This document shows, one piece after another, positions 1 through 6,642 of a stretch of DNA of 8,521 bases (the first letter of the stretch is position 1; the number at the start of each line of letters is the position of its first letter). The notes beneath the pieces were generated by a model, which had not been told where the DNA came from, made no database searches, and saw only the letters and a list, made by a program, of their open reading frames with translations. This DNA comes from Acidimicrobiaceae bacterium. GTDB lineage: Bacteria > Actinomycetota > Acidimicrobiia > Acidimicrobiales > Microtrichaceae. Position numbers and translations under genes: made by a program. The DNA is taken from NCBI GenBank assembly GCA_003514205.1, contig DORQ01000096.1, positions 442 to 8,962 on the forward strand. Reading direction: 5' to 3'.

Positions 1-372
1 TTTCGCCTCGAAGAACTGGCGTTGCGGGTCGAGGCGTTGCTTCGCCGCACAGGTCAGCCCCAGACCGAGGAATTGTTGCTGGTGTGCGGGCCAATAGAAC
101 TCGATGAAGCGGCGCATTGCGTTCGTGTGGATGGTGCCGTAGTTGAGCTGTCGCCGACCGAGTTCCGGCTGCTGCACTACCTCTTGTTGAACCCTCGCCG
201 GGTCGTGTCCCGCCAGCAGATCATTGACTATGTCTGGTACCTCGGCTTCGACGGGGATCAGTCCATTGCGGAGCGGTACATCTCCTACCTGCGGAAGAAG
301 CTCGGGCCCAGTGGCGACCTGATCTCCACGGTTCGCGGTGTCGGGTATGCGCTTCGTGAGGAGTCAATATGA
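1..372 (+). CDS. OmpR/PhoB-family response regulator, C-terminal part (5'-truncated by window)
   Basis: This is the DNA-binding output half of a two-component response regulator. The reading frame is open from base 1, where FRLEELALRVEALLRR matches the last helix of a receiver domain and the linker, so the true start lies outside the window and the TTG at 22 is not a real start. The rest is a winged-helix (Trans_reg_C) domain: a beta-strand region (CGPIELDEAAHCVRVDG), the SPTEFRLLHYLL helix, the VVSRQQIIDYVW helix, the recognition helix region AERYISYLRKKLG, and the wing STVRGVGYAL. The phospho-acceptor Asp lies in the missing receiver part. The stop overlaps the kinase start (ATGA, 369-372), so the two genes are translationally coupled and should form one signalling pair. 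The family assignment is secure; the target genes are unknown. Confidence 0.95.
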   Translation, partial: FRLEELALRVEALLRRTGQPQTEELLLVCGPIELDEAAHCVRVDGAVVELSPTEFRLLHYLLLNPRRVVSRQQIIDYVWYLGFDGDQSIAERYISYLRKKLGPSGDLISTVRGVGYALREESI

Positions 373-1871
373 CGCTGAGAACCAGGCTTGCAGCGCTATC
401 GGCGCTCATCCTCATCATTGCAGTCGTCGCAGTGGGCACGGTCTTGTCGCAATCGGCCCGCAAGGCGTTGATTGATCCCATCGATCGGCGTCTCATCCGA
501 ATCGGTGAGGATTTTGTGAGCATCGATCGGAGGATTCCGCCGTTTGCTCCACGGGCCGGAGAAGCGGGTCCGGGCGGTGCTGACACGCGGCCTGAAGGTC
601 GCGATACGGCGGTATTGAGATTCGTCGACGGCACCCTTGATGGCAGTTCGGCATCAGGCTTCGACAGCGACCCTGATCCTCTTCCGGTGGTCCCCGCCGC
701 TCAGTTAGCCGACCTGGAGTTGGGCACCTGGCGTCTTGTTGACCTTTCCAGCGCGGATGGAGAAGTCAACTTTCGCGCAGTGGAGATCGCGGTCGGCCCA
801 GACTCCGATACGCAGATTTCGGCTTCCGGTCCGCGTGTCGTTGGCATCGATTCCAGCGCCCAGGTCACTGCCGGGGGGCAACGTGTGGTCTACCTGTTTG
901 CTCAGCCCCTGACCTCAGTCGAGGCCTCGGTGGATCGATTGAGGTTCGTTGCGCTGATCGCCGGACTGGTTGCCGTCGCGGTTGGAGGCGTGTTGACCTG
1001 GATGATGGTTCGGCACTCGTTTAAGCCGGTGGATGAAACCATCGCAATAGCCGCCCAAATCGGCTCTGGTGATCTCAGTCTCCGGGTGCCTGAACCCGCC
1101 CATCCTGCAGAGTTGCATTCCCTCGGCCGCTCGATCAACACGATGCTGAGCGGCATCGAACGTTCTCAACAGGCTGAAACCGCTGCTCGAACTGCGCTCA
1201 CCCAGTTCGTCGCGGACGCGTCTCATGAGCTCCGAACACCTATTGCCGCGATCTCTGGTCACGCGGAACTCATTGCTTCTGGCGCGTTGGATCCCGAAGG
1301 CGCAGGCAGATCAGTAGAGCGGATCGCCGCTGAATCTCTGCGGATGCAACGCTTGGTTGACGATCTGCTGGTGCTGGCATCCCATGACACTGGTCACCGC
1401 CAGGAGTTCCGAGTTGTGAATCTCTCTGACATCGTCACCGACGCTGTGGAGGATGGTCGAGCGATTGATGCAGGCCGCACCTATCGGTCGAACATCGAGC
1501 CGGAGATCCGGGTGCTCGGCGATGAAGCTCGACTTCAACAGGTCATTGCGAATCTTCTTGCCAATGTTCGTTGCCATACTCCGTCGGCGACGACGGCTTC
1601 CATCGTGGTGAGACACGACGGTGAGTGTGCGTTGGTCGTGGTGGCTGACGATGGTCCGGGTATTCCCGATGCACAACGCCCACACTTGTTCGAGCGCTTC
1701 TATCGCTCGACGAGCTCCTCGCCTCAGCGAGCCGGAGGGGCCGGGTTGGGTCTGGCGATCGTGTCGGCGATTGTCGATGAACATCACGGCACGGTCGAGG
1801 TTCACTCCGCAGAGGGCGAGACGAGGTTCGAGGTTCGGCTGCCGATCGCTACGACGGAAATCGGGGTCTAG
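369..1871 (+). CDS. Sensor histidine kinase (HAMP, HisKA, HATPase_c)
   Basis: This is a 500-residue membrane sensor kinase, the partner of the upstream response regulator. The order is: transmembrane helix 1 (about residues 9-27), an extracytoplasmic sensor region (about 30-188) rich in Asp and Ser, transmembrane helix 2 (about 191-214), a HAMP linker (about 215-268), and a dimerisation/phosphoacceptor helix with H-box ADASHELRTP, where His286 is the likely phosphorylated residue. The ATP-binding domain follows: N-box NLLANVRCHTP (Asn395/Asn399), G1 box DDGPGIP (428-433), F-box LFERFYR and G2 box GAGLGLAIV. All catalytic boxes look intact. The ATG at 369 overlaps the upstream stop by 4 bp. 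The sensor region resembles no input domain I can name, so the stimulus is unknown. The stop TAG forms half of a CTAG shared with the convergent gene. Confidence 0.95.
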   Translation: MTLRTRLAALSALILIIAVVAVGTVLSQSARKALIDPIDRRLIRIGEDFVSIDRRIPPFAPRAGEAGPGGADTRPEGRDTAVLRFVDGTLDGSSASGFDSDPDPLPVVPAAQLADLELGTWRLVDLSSADGEVNFRAVEIAVGPDSDTQISASGPRVVGIDSSAQVTAGGQRVVYLFAQPLTSVEASVDRLRFVALIAGLVAVAVGGVLTWMMVRHSFKPVDETIAIAAQIGSGDLSLRVPEPAHPAELHSLGRSINTMLSGIERSQQAETAARTALTQFVADASHELRTPIAAISGHAELIASGALDPEGAGRSVERIAAESLRMQRLVDDLLVLASHDTGHRQEFRVVNLSDIVTDAVEDGRAIDAGRTYRSNIEPEIRVLGDEARLQQVIANLLANVRCHTPSATTASIVVRHDGECALVVVADDGPGIPDAQRPHLFERFYRSTSSSPQRAGGAGLGLAIVSAIVDEHHGTVEVHSAEGETRFEVRLPIATTEIGV

Positions 1872-2440
1872 GCTTCGGCAGATTCTCGGTGAACGTGGGC
1901 GCGTCTACCGTCGCGATCAAAGATCATGATGAGTTCCGCTGCCGAGTCGAGGGCCGCCATGGAATGTGGCGTCATCGTCGCAAACTCGGCGGCCTCCCCT
2001 GATTCGACGATGATGATTCGGTCGCCAAGGGAGAGGCGGACGCGGCCTTGTGTGACGAAGAACCAGTCATGGCCTGGGTGAACTTGCTGTTCCGGCTCCT
2101 CTGCAGCGGGCTCGAGGCGCATCTTGATGGCGATCGTGTTGCTTGTCGGCCGGTTCAACCGCCACGTGGTGCTTGTTCCCGAGGTGTTCGGTAGTGGACG
2201 GATTACTACATCGTCGTCGGTTCGTGTGTCGAGGAGCGTGTCCAAATCGACGTGAAGTGCCGACGCGAGAGGAATGAGGACGTCGAGGCTGATGGTTCGC
2301 TTGCCGGTCTCAACCCGGCTGATGGTCGAGGCGCTGAGGTGGGTGATGCCCGCAAGTTCCTCGAGCGAAATCCCTAGTGTTCGCCGAAGGGTGCGTAGCC
2401 GTGTTCGGACTAAACGTTCGATGTTGTTGAGTTCGGCCAT
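1868..2440 (-). CDS. XRE-family HTH regulator with C-terminal cupin domain
   Basis: This is a 190-residue transcriptional regulator. Residues about 8-70 form an XRE/Cro helix-turn-helix (LGISLEELAGITHLSASTIS, then RVETGKRTISLDVLIPLASAL). Residues about 100-180 form a small cupin barrel with HPGHDWFFVTQGRVRLSLGD and a later ESGEAAEF...TPHSMAAL stretch, the usual effector-sensing module of such proteins. I place the start at the ATG at 2440 because a Shine-Dalgarno AGGAG lies 6 nt upstream; a TTG immediately before it (2443) is a less likely start. The gene is divergent from the oxidoreductase/methyltransferase gene, with a perfect 15-bp palindrome between them. I therefore infer that it represses or activates that gene and itself. 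Such pairings are known to me from actinobacteria; the ligand is unknown. Confidence 0.93.
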   Translation of the reverse strand: MAELNNIERLVRTRLRTLRRTLGISLEELAGITHLSASTISRVETGKRTISLDVLIPLASALHVDLDTLLDTRTDDDVVIRPLPNTSGTSTTWRLNRPTSNTIAIKMRLEPAAEEPEQQVHPGHDWFFVTQGRVRLSLGDRIIIVESGEAAEFATMTPHSMAALDSAAELIMIFDRDGRRAHVHRESAEA

Positions 2441-2446
2441 CAAACG

Positions 2447-2451
2447 CTCCT
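2447..2451 (-). promoter_or_regulatory. Ribosome binding site of the XRE-cupin gene
   Basis: On the - strand the bases read AGGAG, followed by a 6-nt spacer (CGTTTG) and ATG at 2440. This decides the start between the adjacent TTG (2443) and ATG (2440) codons in favour of the ATG. Confidence 0.7.
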
Positions 2452-2454
2452 AGT

Positions 2455-2469
2455 TTGCGAATATCGCAA
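2455..2469. promoter_or_regulatory. Palindromic operator candidate between divergent genes
   Basis: TTGCGA-ATA-TCGCAA is a perfect 6-bp inverted repeat around a 3-bp centre. It is located 14 bp upstream of the XRE-cupin ATG and 5 bp (or 41 bp, depending on the start) upstream of the oxidoreductase. Dimeric XRE regulators bind short palindromes of this size, so the most likely binder is the adjacent regulator. TTGCGA at 2455-2460 could also serve as a -35 box for the + strand, with GATAAT at 2481-2486 as -10, although the 20-bp spacer is longer than usual. Binding is inferred, not shown. Confidence 0.6.
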
Positions 2470-2510
2470 GATATATGGCGGATAATGGAATCTTAGGTAC
2501 TGTGCCGTTC

Positions 2511-4097
2511 ATGTCACAACACAGTTCACGCAGAATCGAGCGCCATTGCGATGTCGCCATTGTTGGCGGATCGGCGGCCGGTCTGGCCGCTGCACTCCAG
2601 ATAGTGCGTCAGGGAAGGTCCGTGATCGTGGTCGATTCCGGCGAGCCCCGAAATGCTCCAGCCGTTCACATGCATGGCTACCTGGGCCACGAGGGAGTCC
2701 CGCCGGGCGCATTTTCCGCCCTCGGCCGCGAAGAAGTCCGGAGCTACGGAGGAGAGGTTGTCCCAGGGCGCGTGGAAACGGTGACCCGCCAGGATGATGC
2801 CAGGTTTCGTTTGGAACTCGTCGGAGGGACCTCAGTGGTTGCGCGCCGGGTCCTTGCTGCGACGGGCCTCGTTGACCTCCTGCCAGAGATCGACGGAGTG
2901 TCTGAGCTCTGGGGGACCGGCGTCATTCACTGCCCGTTCTGTCACGGCTTCGAGGTCCGAGACCGGCGAGTTGTGCAGATCGTTACGCATGCAATGGGGC
3001 TTCACTCGGCTGTTCTCTTTCGGCAGTTGAGCGCTGAGATGACACTGGTTCTCCACGATGGTGTCGACGCGGGTTCCCCTGAACTCGAGACGCTCAGAGC
3101 TGGGGGAGTGCCGATCATTTCTGGGGTGGTTCGACGAATTGTTGCACGCAAGGATGGGAGCGTCTCCGCAGTTGAACTCTCAGACGGACGCCACCTGGAA
3201 GCCGAGGCCGTGGTGGTCACGGCTCAGTTCGCTGCTCGGGTCAAGCCGTTTCTGCAGCTGGGATTGGCGACAGTTACGCATATGAGTGGGCTCGGCAACT
3301 TCGTTGAGGTTGACATGACCGGCCAGACCTCGATTCCGGGCGTCTACGCTGCTGGCAACGTGACTGACCCGAGCCAGCAGGTCCTGCAGGCAGCTGCTGA
3401 TGGAAGTCGGGTCGGAGCGATGATTTGTTTCAGTCTTGCTCATGAAGACCTTCAGGCTGCGGAGCGGCCCTCAGCCAACCAGGCGGACTGGGATCATCGC
3501 TACGGCGGCGAGAGACTGTGGAGCGGTAATCCCAATGGCACACTTGTTCATGAGGTCGCAGGTCTGACTCCTGGCAGAGTCATCGATGTTGGTGCTGGCG
3601 AGGGTGGGGATGCGATCTGGCTTGCCGAGACTGGCTGGGAGGTGGTGGCGACCGATATCTCCAAGCAGGCCCTCGGGATAGTTGGCGAAGAGGCACAACG
3701 ACGCGGTTTGTCAATCGAGTGCTGTCGCACAGATGCGAACGCGCTTGGTGCCTTCGACACAGCGGCATTTGATCTGGTCTCAGCGCAGTACGCCTCGATA
3801 CCGCGGACACCAGATGATCGTGCCGCCCACAACCTTCTCAGTGCGGTAGCGCCAGGCGGCACGATCCTCGTCGTCAGCCACGACATTGAACCAATGCGCG
3901 CGCCAGTCGATACGCAACAGCACAGCCGAGCATTCGATCCCGACGCGTACGTGCGGGTTGAAGACTTTGTACGAATCCTCGCTGGTTCCCCCGATTGGGA
4001 GGTTGTCGTTCACGAGAAACGCACGCGTCCTCCTGGCTCGGCCACCGCGGCCCACCATGTGGATGACATCGTGCTCCGTGCCAAGCGTCGCTCCTAG
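2511..4097 (+). CDS. Fused thioredoxin-reductase-like FAD oxidoreductase / class I SAM methyltransferase
   Basis: This is a two-domain cytosolic protein of 528 residues from the ATG at 2511. The N-terminal ~310 residues are thioredoxin-reductase-like: FAD-binding CDVAIVGGSAAGLAAALQ, an ATG motif (RRVLAATGLV), a CPFC redox pair (in HCPFCHGFEV) and the terminal GVYAAGNVTDPSQQ FAD motif, with Asn where Asp is usual. The segment where the NADPH glycine motif belongs reads VTHAMGLHSA and lacks the glycines. The C-terminal ~200 residues are a SAM methyltransferase: WDHRYGGERLWSGNPN, motif I VIDVGAGEGGDAIWLA, the acidic residue ending VVATD, and DLVSAQYASIP. This oxidoreductase/methyltransferase fusion is a known bifunctional family in actinobacteria; the substrate is not known to me. 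An in-frame ATG at 2475 would add 12 residues, but neither start has a clear ribosome site. I prefer 2511 because the extra stretch is AT-richer and overlaps a possible -10 box. Confidence 0.92.
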   Translation: MSQHSSRRIERHCDVAIVGGSAAGLAAALQIVRQGRSVIVVDSGEPRNAPAVHMHGYLGHEGVPPGAFSALGREEVRSYGGEVVPGRVETVTRQDDARFRLELVGGTSVVARRVLAATGLVDLLPEIDGVSELWGTGVIHCPFCHGFEVRDRRVVQIVTHAMGLHSAVLFRQLSAEMTLVLHDGVDAGSPELETLRAGGVPIISGVVRRIVARKDGSVSAVELSDGRHLEAEAVVVTAQFAARVKPFLQLGLATVTHMSGLGNFVEVDMTGQTSIPGVYAAGNVTDPSQQVLQAAADGSRVGAMICFSLAHEDLQAAERPSANQADWDHRYGGERLWSGNPNGTLVHEVAGLTPGRVIDVGAGEGGDAIWLAETGWEVVATDISKQALGIVGEEAQRRGLSIECCRTDANALGAFDTAAFDLVSAQYASIPRTPDDRAAHNLLSAVAPGGTILVVSHDIEPMRAPVDTQQHSRAFDPDAYVRVEDFVRILAGSPDWEVVVHEKRTRPPGSATAAHHVDDIVLRAKRRS

Positions 4098-4117
4098 GGG
4101 GGTGGCGGTGTGGCGGA

Positions 4118-4960
4118 CTAGCTCACTACCGCTTCCGCTGTGGCCTCGGGATGGTGATTCGACACAGCCAGACTCGTCGCGCAGAGCTGGAAGATGTCGT
4201 TAATCGTCAAGTCTTGGAACGGCATCTGAGCCTCAAGACATCCATGTTCCTCTAGGAAGAGGTGCAGCTCTGCGATCTGAATTGAGTCGATGCCGATATC
4301 GCCCAACCGCTTGGATGGGTCTGCGGAGCTTGAGATTCCAGTCTCCTCTTCCAGCACGACTCGAAAGGAGGGCAGGTCTGTGACCTCGTGATGAGCCGTT
4401 CCCTCCAGTATCGATACGCAGTTGGCGAGGAAGCCTTGCCGATCCACACGAAACGAAGTCATGCCAACGTACCCGCCCTGCCAGAACTGGTACTCCGGGA
4501 AGTGTCCTTGGCGGTCGAGCCAACCACTCTCCTCAGCACTCTGAAACTGCTCAAGGTTCGGATCAAAGACGTCTGCGAAAAGGCAACGAAAGGGAAAGAA
4601 GACGAAGAGGTATCGGAGGAACAGGGCGAGGGCTTCGGCCGCCAACCCTTCACCTCGAACCGCTGGATCGAGCATCACTGCGAACTTCGCTCGTCCACTT
4701 ACGAAATCTGCGTCGTAGCAGAGCGCGTACCCAATCGATGCCTCCTCTCCTCGCGGCACGAAACTCATTCCGACGAGTACAGAAGCCTGAAGTGATTCAG
4801 CATACGATTCGATCGAGAGCGTTCTCCCCGCCAGTCGGGAGAGGGCGAGCGGAAACGACGTGTGCTCGACCATGTAGAACCTGGGTATGTCAGGCGGGAG
4901 TATGGGGCGAAGCACCAACCGCCTTCCTACTAGCAGCGGATCCATCTCATGGGGGTTCAT
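4118..4960 (-). CDS. GNAT acyltransferase fused to an acyl/peptidyl carrier domain
   Basis: This is a 280-residue protein and the last gene of the - strand operon. Residues about 8-175 look like a RimJ/RimL-type GNAT fold: RLVLRPILPPDIPRFY at the N-terminus and the acyl-CoA pyrophosphate loop RGEGLAAEAL (102-111) after strand FAVMLDPAV. Residues about 195-265 look like an acyl-carrier/thiolation domain, with LGDIGIDSIQIAELHLFLEE; Ser226 in the DS motif is the expected phosphopantetheine site. GNAT domains normally take acyl groups from CoA, so a fused carrier suggests that the acyl group is loaded on, or delivered to, the carrier in cis; this is inference. No polyketide or NRPS module is seen in the window. 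The start ATG overlaps the SCP2-like gene stop by 4 bp. The last ~18 residues look disordered. Confidence 0.85.
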   Translation of the reverse strand: MNPHEMDPLLVGRRLVLRPILPPDIPRFYMVEHTSFPLALSRLAGRTLSIESYAESLQASVLVGMSFVPRGEEASIGYALCYDADFVSGRAKFAVMLDPAVRGEGLAAEALALFLRYLFVFFPFRCLFADVFDPNLEQFQSAEESGWLDRQGHFPEYQFWQGGYVGMTSFRVDRQGFLANCVSILEGTAHHEVTDLPSFRVVLEEETGISSSADPSKRLGDIGIDSIQIAELHLFLEEHGCLEAQMPFQDLTINDIFQLCATSLAVSNHHPEATAEAVVS

Positions 4961-5430
4961 ACGGTGATGGACATCAGCTCATGCGCTGAGTCTGGTATGA
5001 GGTGCACGCGCAGGAAGTTGACCGCATCCCAGGAGCCCGCCGCCCGAACTGTGCCTTCGACAACAGCATTGGCAAGAAAGGCATCGGTTCCGCTTCGAAA
5101 GGCCTCGCGAGCGATCGCCTTGTCCATTTGGACAACAGCGTCGCAATGCCGCAGCCATCCTTGGCCAACTTGGAATCTGCCGTGGTTGAAACAGACGTGA
5201 ATTGGCTCAGTGTCGGACCCTTCAGCGGTCATCGCGATATTCCAGGTGAGGTCCCGGGGATCCTCCCTCAGACCAAGCTCGAGCGCCGATTGAACATCGC
5301 ACACGTCGTCCATCATCTGGAGCAATGGCTCTTGTCGATACTCCCGCTGTTGGTCGGCAAGAGCCCGATTCACGAGATCAAACCACTGACGACTCAGGAA
5401 CTCTGCAGTTGTTGCGGAACGGAGGCTCAT
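4957..5430 (-). CDS. SCP2-like (sterol carrier protein fold) protein
   Basis: This is a 157-residue protein without signal peptide or membrane segment, so it is probably cytosolic. Residues about 58-145 fit the SCP2 pattern: a hydrophobic strand (LTWNIAMTAEG), a strand followed by a turn (IHVCFNHGRFQVGQG), CDAVVQMDKAIAREAFRSGTDAF and a closing VVEGTVRAAGSWDAVNFLRVHL, where families of this type read 'dvtl... G...a...G.lkv.Gd...a..l'. SCP2 folds bind hydrophobic ligands such as acyl chains or acyl-CoA in a pocket. It is coupled by ATGA overlaps to both neighbours and precedes the GNAT/carrier fusion, so I infer a role in presenting or accepting an acyl group. A GAGAGGG-like ribosome site lies just upstream of the ATG. 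The fold assignment rests on pattern only and is less secure than the others. Confidence 0.68.
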   Translation of the reverse strand: MSLRSATTAEFLSRQWFDLVNRALADQQREYRQEPLLQMMDDVCDVQSALELGLREDPRDLTWNIAMTAEGSDTEPIHVCFNHGRFQVGQGWLRHCDAVVQMDKAIAREAFRSGTDAFLANAVVEGTVRAAGSWDAVNFLRVHLIPDSAHELMSITV

Positions 5431-5975
5431 GGCTCACCCTCTCCTGTTTCTTGGCAGGCTGCGGGATCCAGTGGGTCCCCCAGGCAGGCGGTTGGTGCTC
5501 CGATTTCAAGTGATGAGCAGCCTGCGAGATCACTCAGAGCGGAGGCGAGTTCCAGGGCCGCTTCTTCTGGCCCTTCGACTCGAAGTCGATCGGTGCGGCA
5601 ATCAAACACCACGGCTTCCTCGCCTGTCAGGACCACTCCCTCCGCTGTGGTGAGATACCGCGGGTTGGAGATTCCAACCCGCGGATCCGCAGGGGCTGAG
5701 GGATCAATCGAGGTCCTAGAGACGGTGAATCCGCCCTGGGTGGTCGATGAACCTGCCGACTTGAGGCCGGCCCACACGCTGTTCGCCAGGTCGCTTGTTG
5801 CCTCCGGAGGCTCGATTGTTGAGCTTTGCGACTCCGGTGAATTGGTGGTTGAAGATGACACCACTTCCTTCGACGTGGTGTCGTGAGAGAGTTCGGTGGT
5901 GGATCCGCAAGCAGCTACCAATTGGGTTGCACACGCAATCAGGAGAGCGATCGGCCTTAGAACGCCTGGTTCCAT
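5427..5975 (-). CDS. Putative lipoprotein of unknown function
   Basis: This is a 182-residue exported protein if started at the ATG at 5975. The N-terminus MEPGVLRPIALLIACATQLV leads to AAC-GS, a lipobox with the lipidated residue at Cys23. The charged n-region is short (only Arg7). Residues about 24-80 are a Ser/Thr/Glu-rich linker typical of surface lipoproteins. Residues about 80-182 form a small domain with four further cysteines (126, 153, 164, 174) that could make disulfides. I recognise no family. An upstream in-frame start at 6098 would add 41 residues and bury the signal peptide, so I reject it. The gene overlaps the end of the peptidase-like gene by 19 bp and its stop overlaps the next ATG (ATGA). 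A G-rich stretch (AAGGGG) lies 2-3 nt before the ATG. Confidence 0.75.
   Translation of the reverse strand: MEPGVLRPIALLIACATQLVAACGSTTELSHDTTSKEVVSSSTTNSPESQSSTIEPPEATSDLANSVWAGLKSAGSSTTQGGFTVSRTSIDPSAPADPRVGISNPRYLTTAEGVVLTGEEAVVFDCRTDRLRVEGPEEAALELASALSDLAGCSSLEIGAPTACLGDPLDPAACQETGEGEP
5658..5684. repeat. Perfect 12-bp inverted repeat with 3-nt loop inside the lipoprotein gene
   Basis: The arms CCGCGGGTTGGA (5658-5669) and TCCAACCCGCGG (5673-5684) are exact reverse complements around GAT. The 27 bp cover codons 98-106 of the lipoprotein (PRVGISNPR) exactly in phase. As RNA this would be a very stable hairpin. No run of T follows on either strand, so it is not a typical intrinsic terminator. 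Confidence 0.85.
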
Positions 5976-6640
5976 AGCCCCTTCAATGCGACTGATTGAA
6001 GGAATCCTTGGTAGGCGGAGGCAGAAGCCCAGATGTCGGTGGACATTCCGAGCTTCCCCTTTGCAATGTTGTACTGGGCGAGCGTTGCTGAGCCCCAAGC
6101 GCCATCCACTGCCAGCGAACTTCCGTTGAAGTTGTTGAGAGTGGCCTGCAGGAACTTCACGTCAGAACTCGAACTTGTCTGAAAGCTCACTGGTGAAGTG
6201 TCGTCCTGATGGATGTGATTAGCGTGAGCCGAGTTGTACCACCCATCCAGGACGAACTTGAACGTCCTGCGGCAGGTCGCGTCGACGGATAGGTACCGCC
6301 GTCGAGTCTGTTGGTTGCTACTCGCATGGTCGCCTCCAAAGAGATTGGTTGAGCTTCCACCGTTCCAATAGACAGCGTTGAGGTCCATCGCTCGACCTTC
6401 GCCATGTTTGCCTGCCTTGCAGGTGTAGAAGCCAGCATGGCCAAACGAGTTGATGGAAGAGTACGCACTTCCTCCGTACGCAGCGTAGGACTGCATCTCG
6501 TTCTTCCAGCCGACAAGCTTTGACCAGAACGATGTCTCCGATTGGACGTTGATTTGAGAGTACGCCCCGGGTTGGCCGTACTTGATTGGAACACCGTCGA
6601 TATTGTTGAACGTCTTGGGATTTGTCATTCCACAGGCCAT
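5957..6640 (-). CDS. Extensin-like/M15-type metallopeptidase-like protein with peptidoglycan-binding-like tail
   Basis: This is a 227-residue protein likely to act on peptidoglycan. Residues about 45-150 match the extensin-like C-terminal/M15 zinc peptidase pattern: GFYTCKAGKHGEGRAMDLNA places the metal-binding His79 and Asp86 in an HxxGxAxD arrangement, and FVLDGWYNSAHANHIHQDD supplies the second HxH cluster (His142, His144) near its end. Cys73 and Cys123 could pair. Residues about 158-200 (VKFLQATLNNF, then SLAVDGAWGSATLAQY) resemble a PG_binding_1 repeat. Known relatives are D,D-carboxypeptidases and L-alanyl-D-glutamate endopeptidases. The ATG at 6640 is preceded by AGGAAGG at 9 nt and starts 2 nt after the upstream stop. 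No signal peptide exists and none can be gained: the frame hits a stop at 6701-6703 with no earlier ATG, GTG or TTG. Secretion is therefore unexplained. Confidence 0.8.
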   Translation of the reverse strand: MACGMTNPKTFNNIDGVPIKYGQPGAYSQINVQSETSFWSKLVGWKNEMQSYAAYGGSAYSSINSFGHAGFYTCKAGKHGEGRAMDLNAVYWNGGSSTNLFGGDHASSNQQTRRRYLSVDATCRRTFKFVLDGWYNSAHANHIHQDDTSPVSFQTSSSSDVKFLQATLNNFNGSSLAVDGAWGSATLAQYNIAKGKLGMSTDIWASASAYQGFLQSVALKGLWNQAF

Positions 6641-6642
6641 GA

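Noticed and set aside
1311..1805. - strand open frame inside the histidine kinase gene
   Set aside because: The opposite frame encodes intact N, G1, F and G2 boxes. This frame has no domain-like pattern.
4098..4117. Terminator between the convergent oxidoreductase and GNAT-carrier genes
   Set aside because: The 20 bp are G-rich with only short GGCGG/CCGCC pairings and no T-run on either strand; no stable stem is convincing.
5002..5886. Long + strand open frame opposite the SCP2-like and lipoprotein genes
   Set aside because: It lies antisense to well supported genes with ATGA coupling, a lipobox and a family-like pattern. Its protein shows no recognisable domain and a low-complexity, Ser/Arg-rich composition typical of a shadow frame.
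5976..6098. Upstream N-terminal extension of the lipoprotein (start at 6098)
   Set aside because: It would put 41 residues before the signal peptide and lengthen the overlap with the peptidase gene. The ATG at 5975 gives a normal lipoprotein signal.
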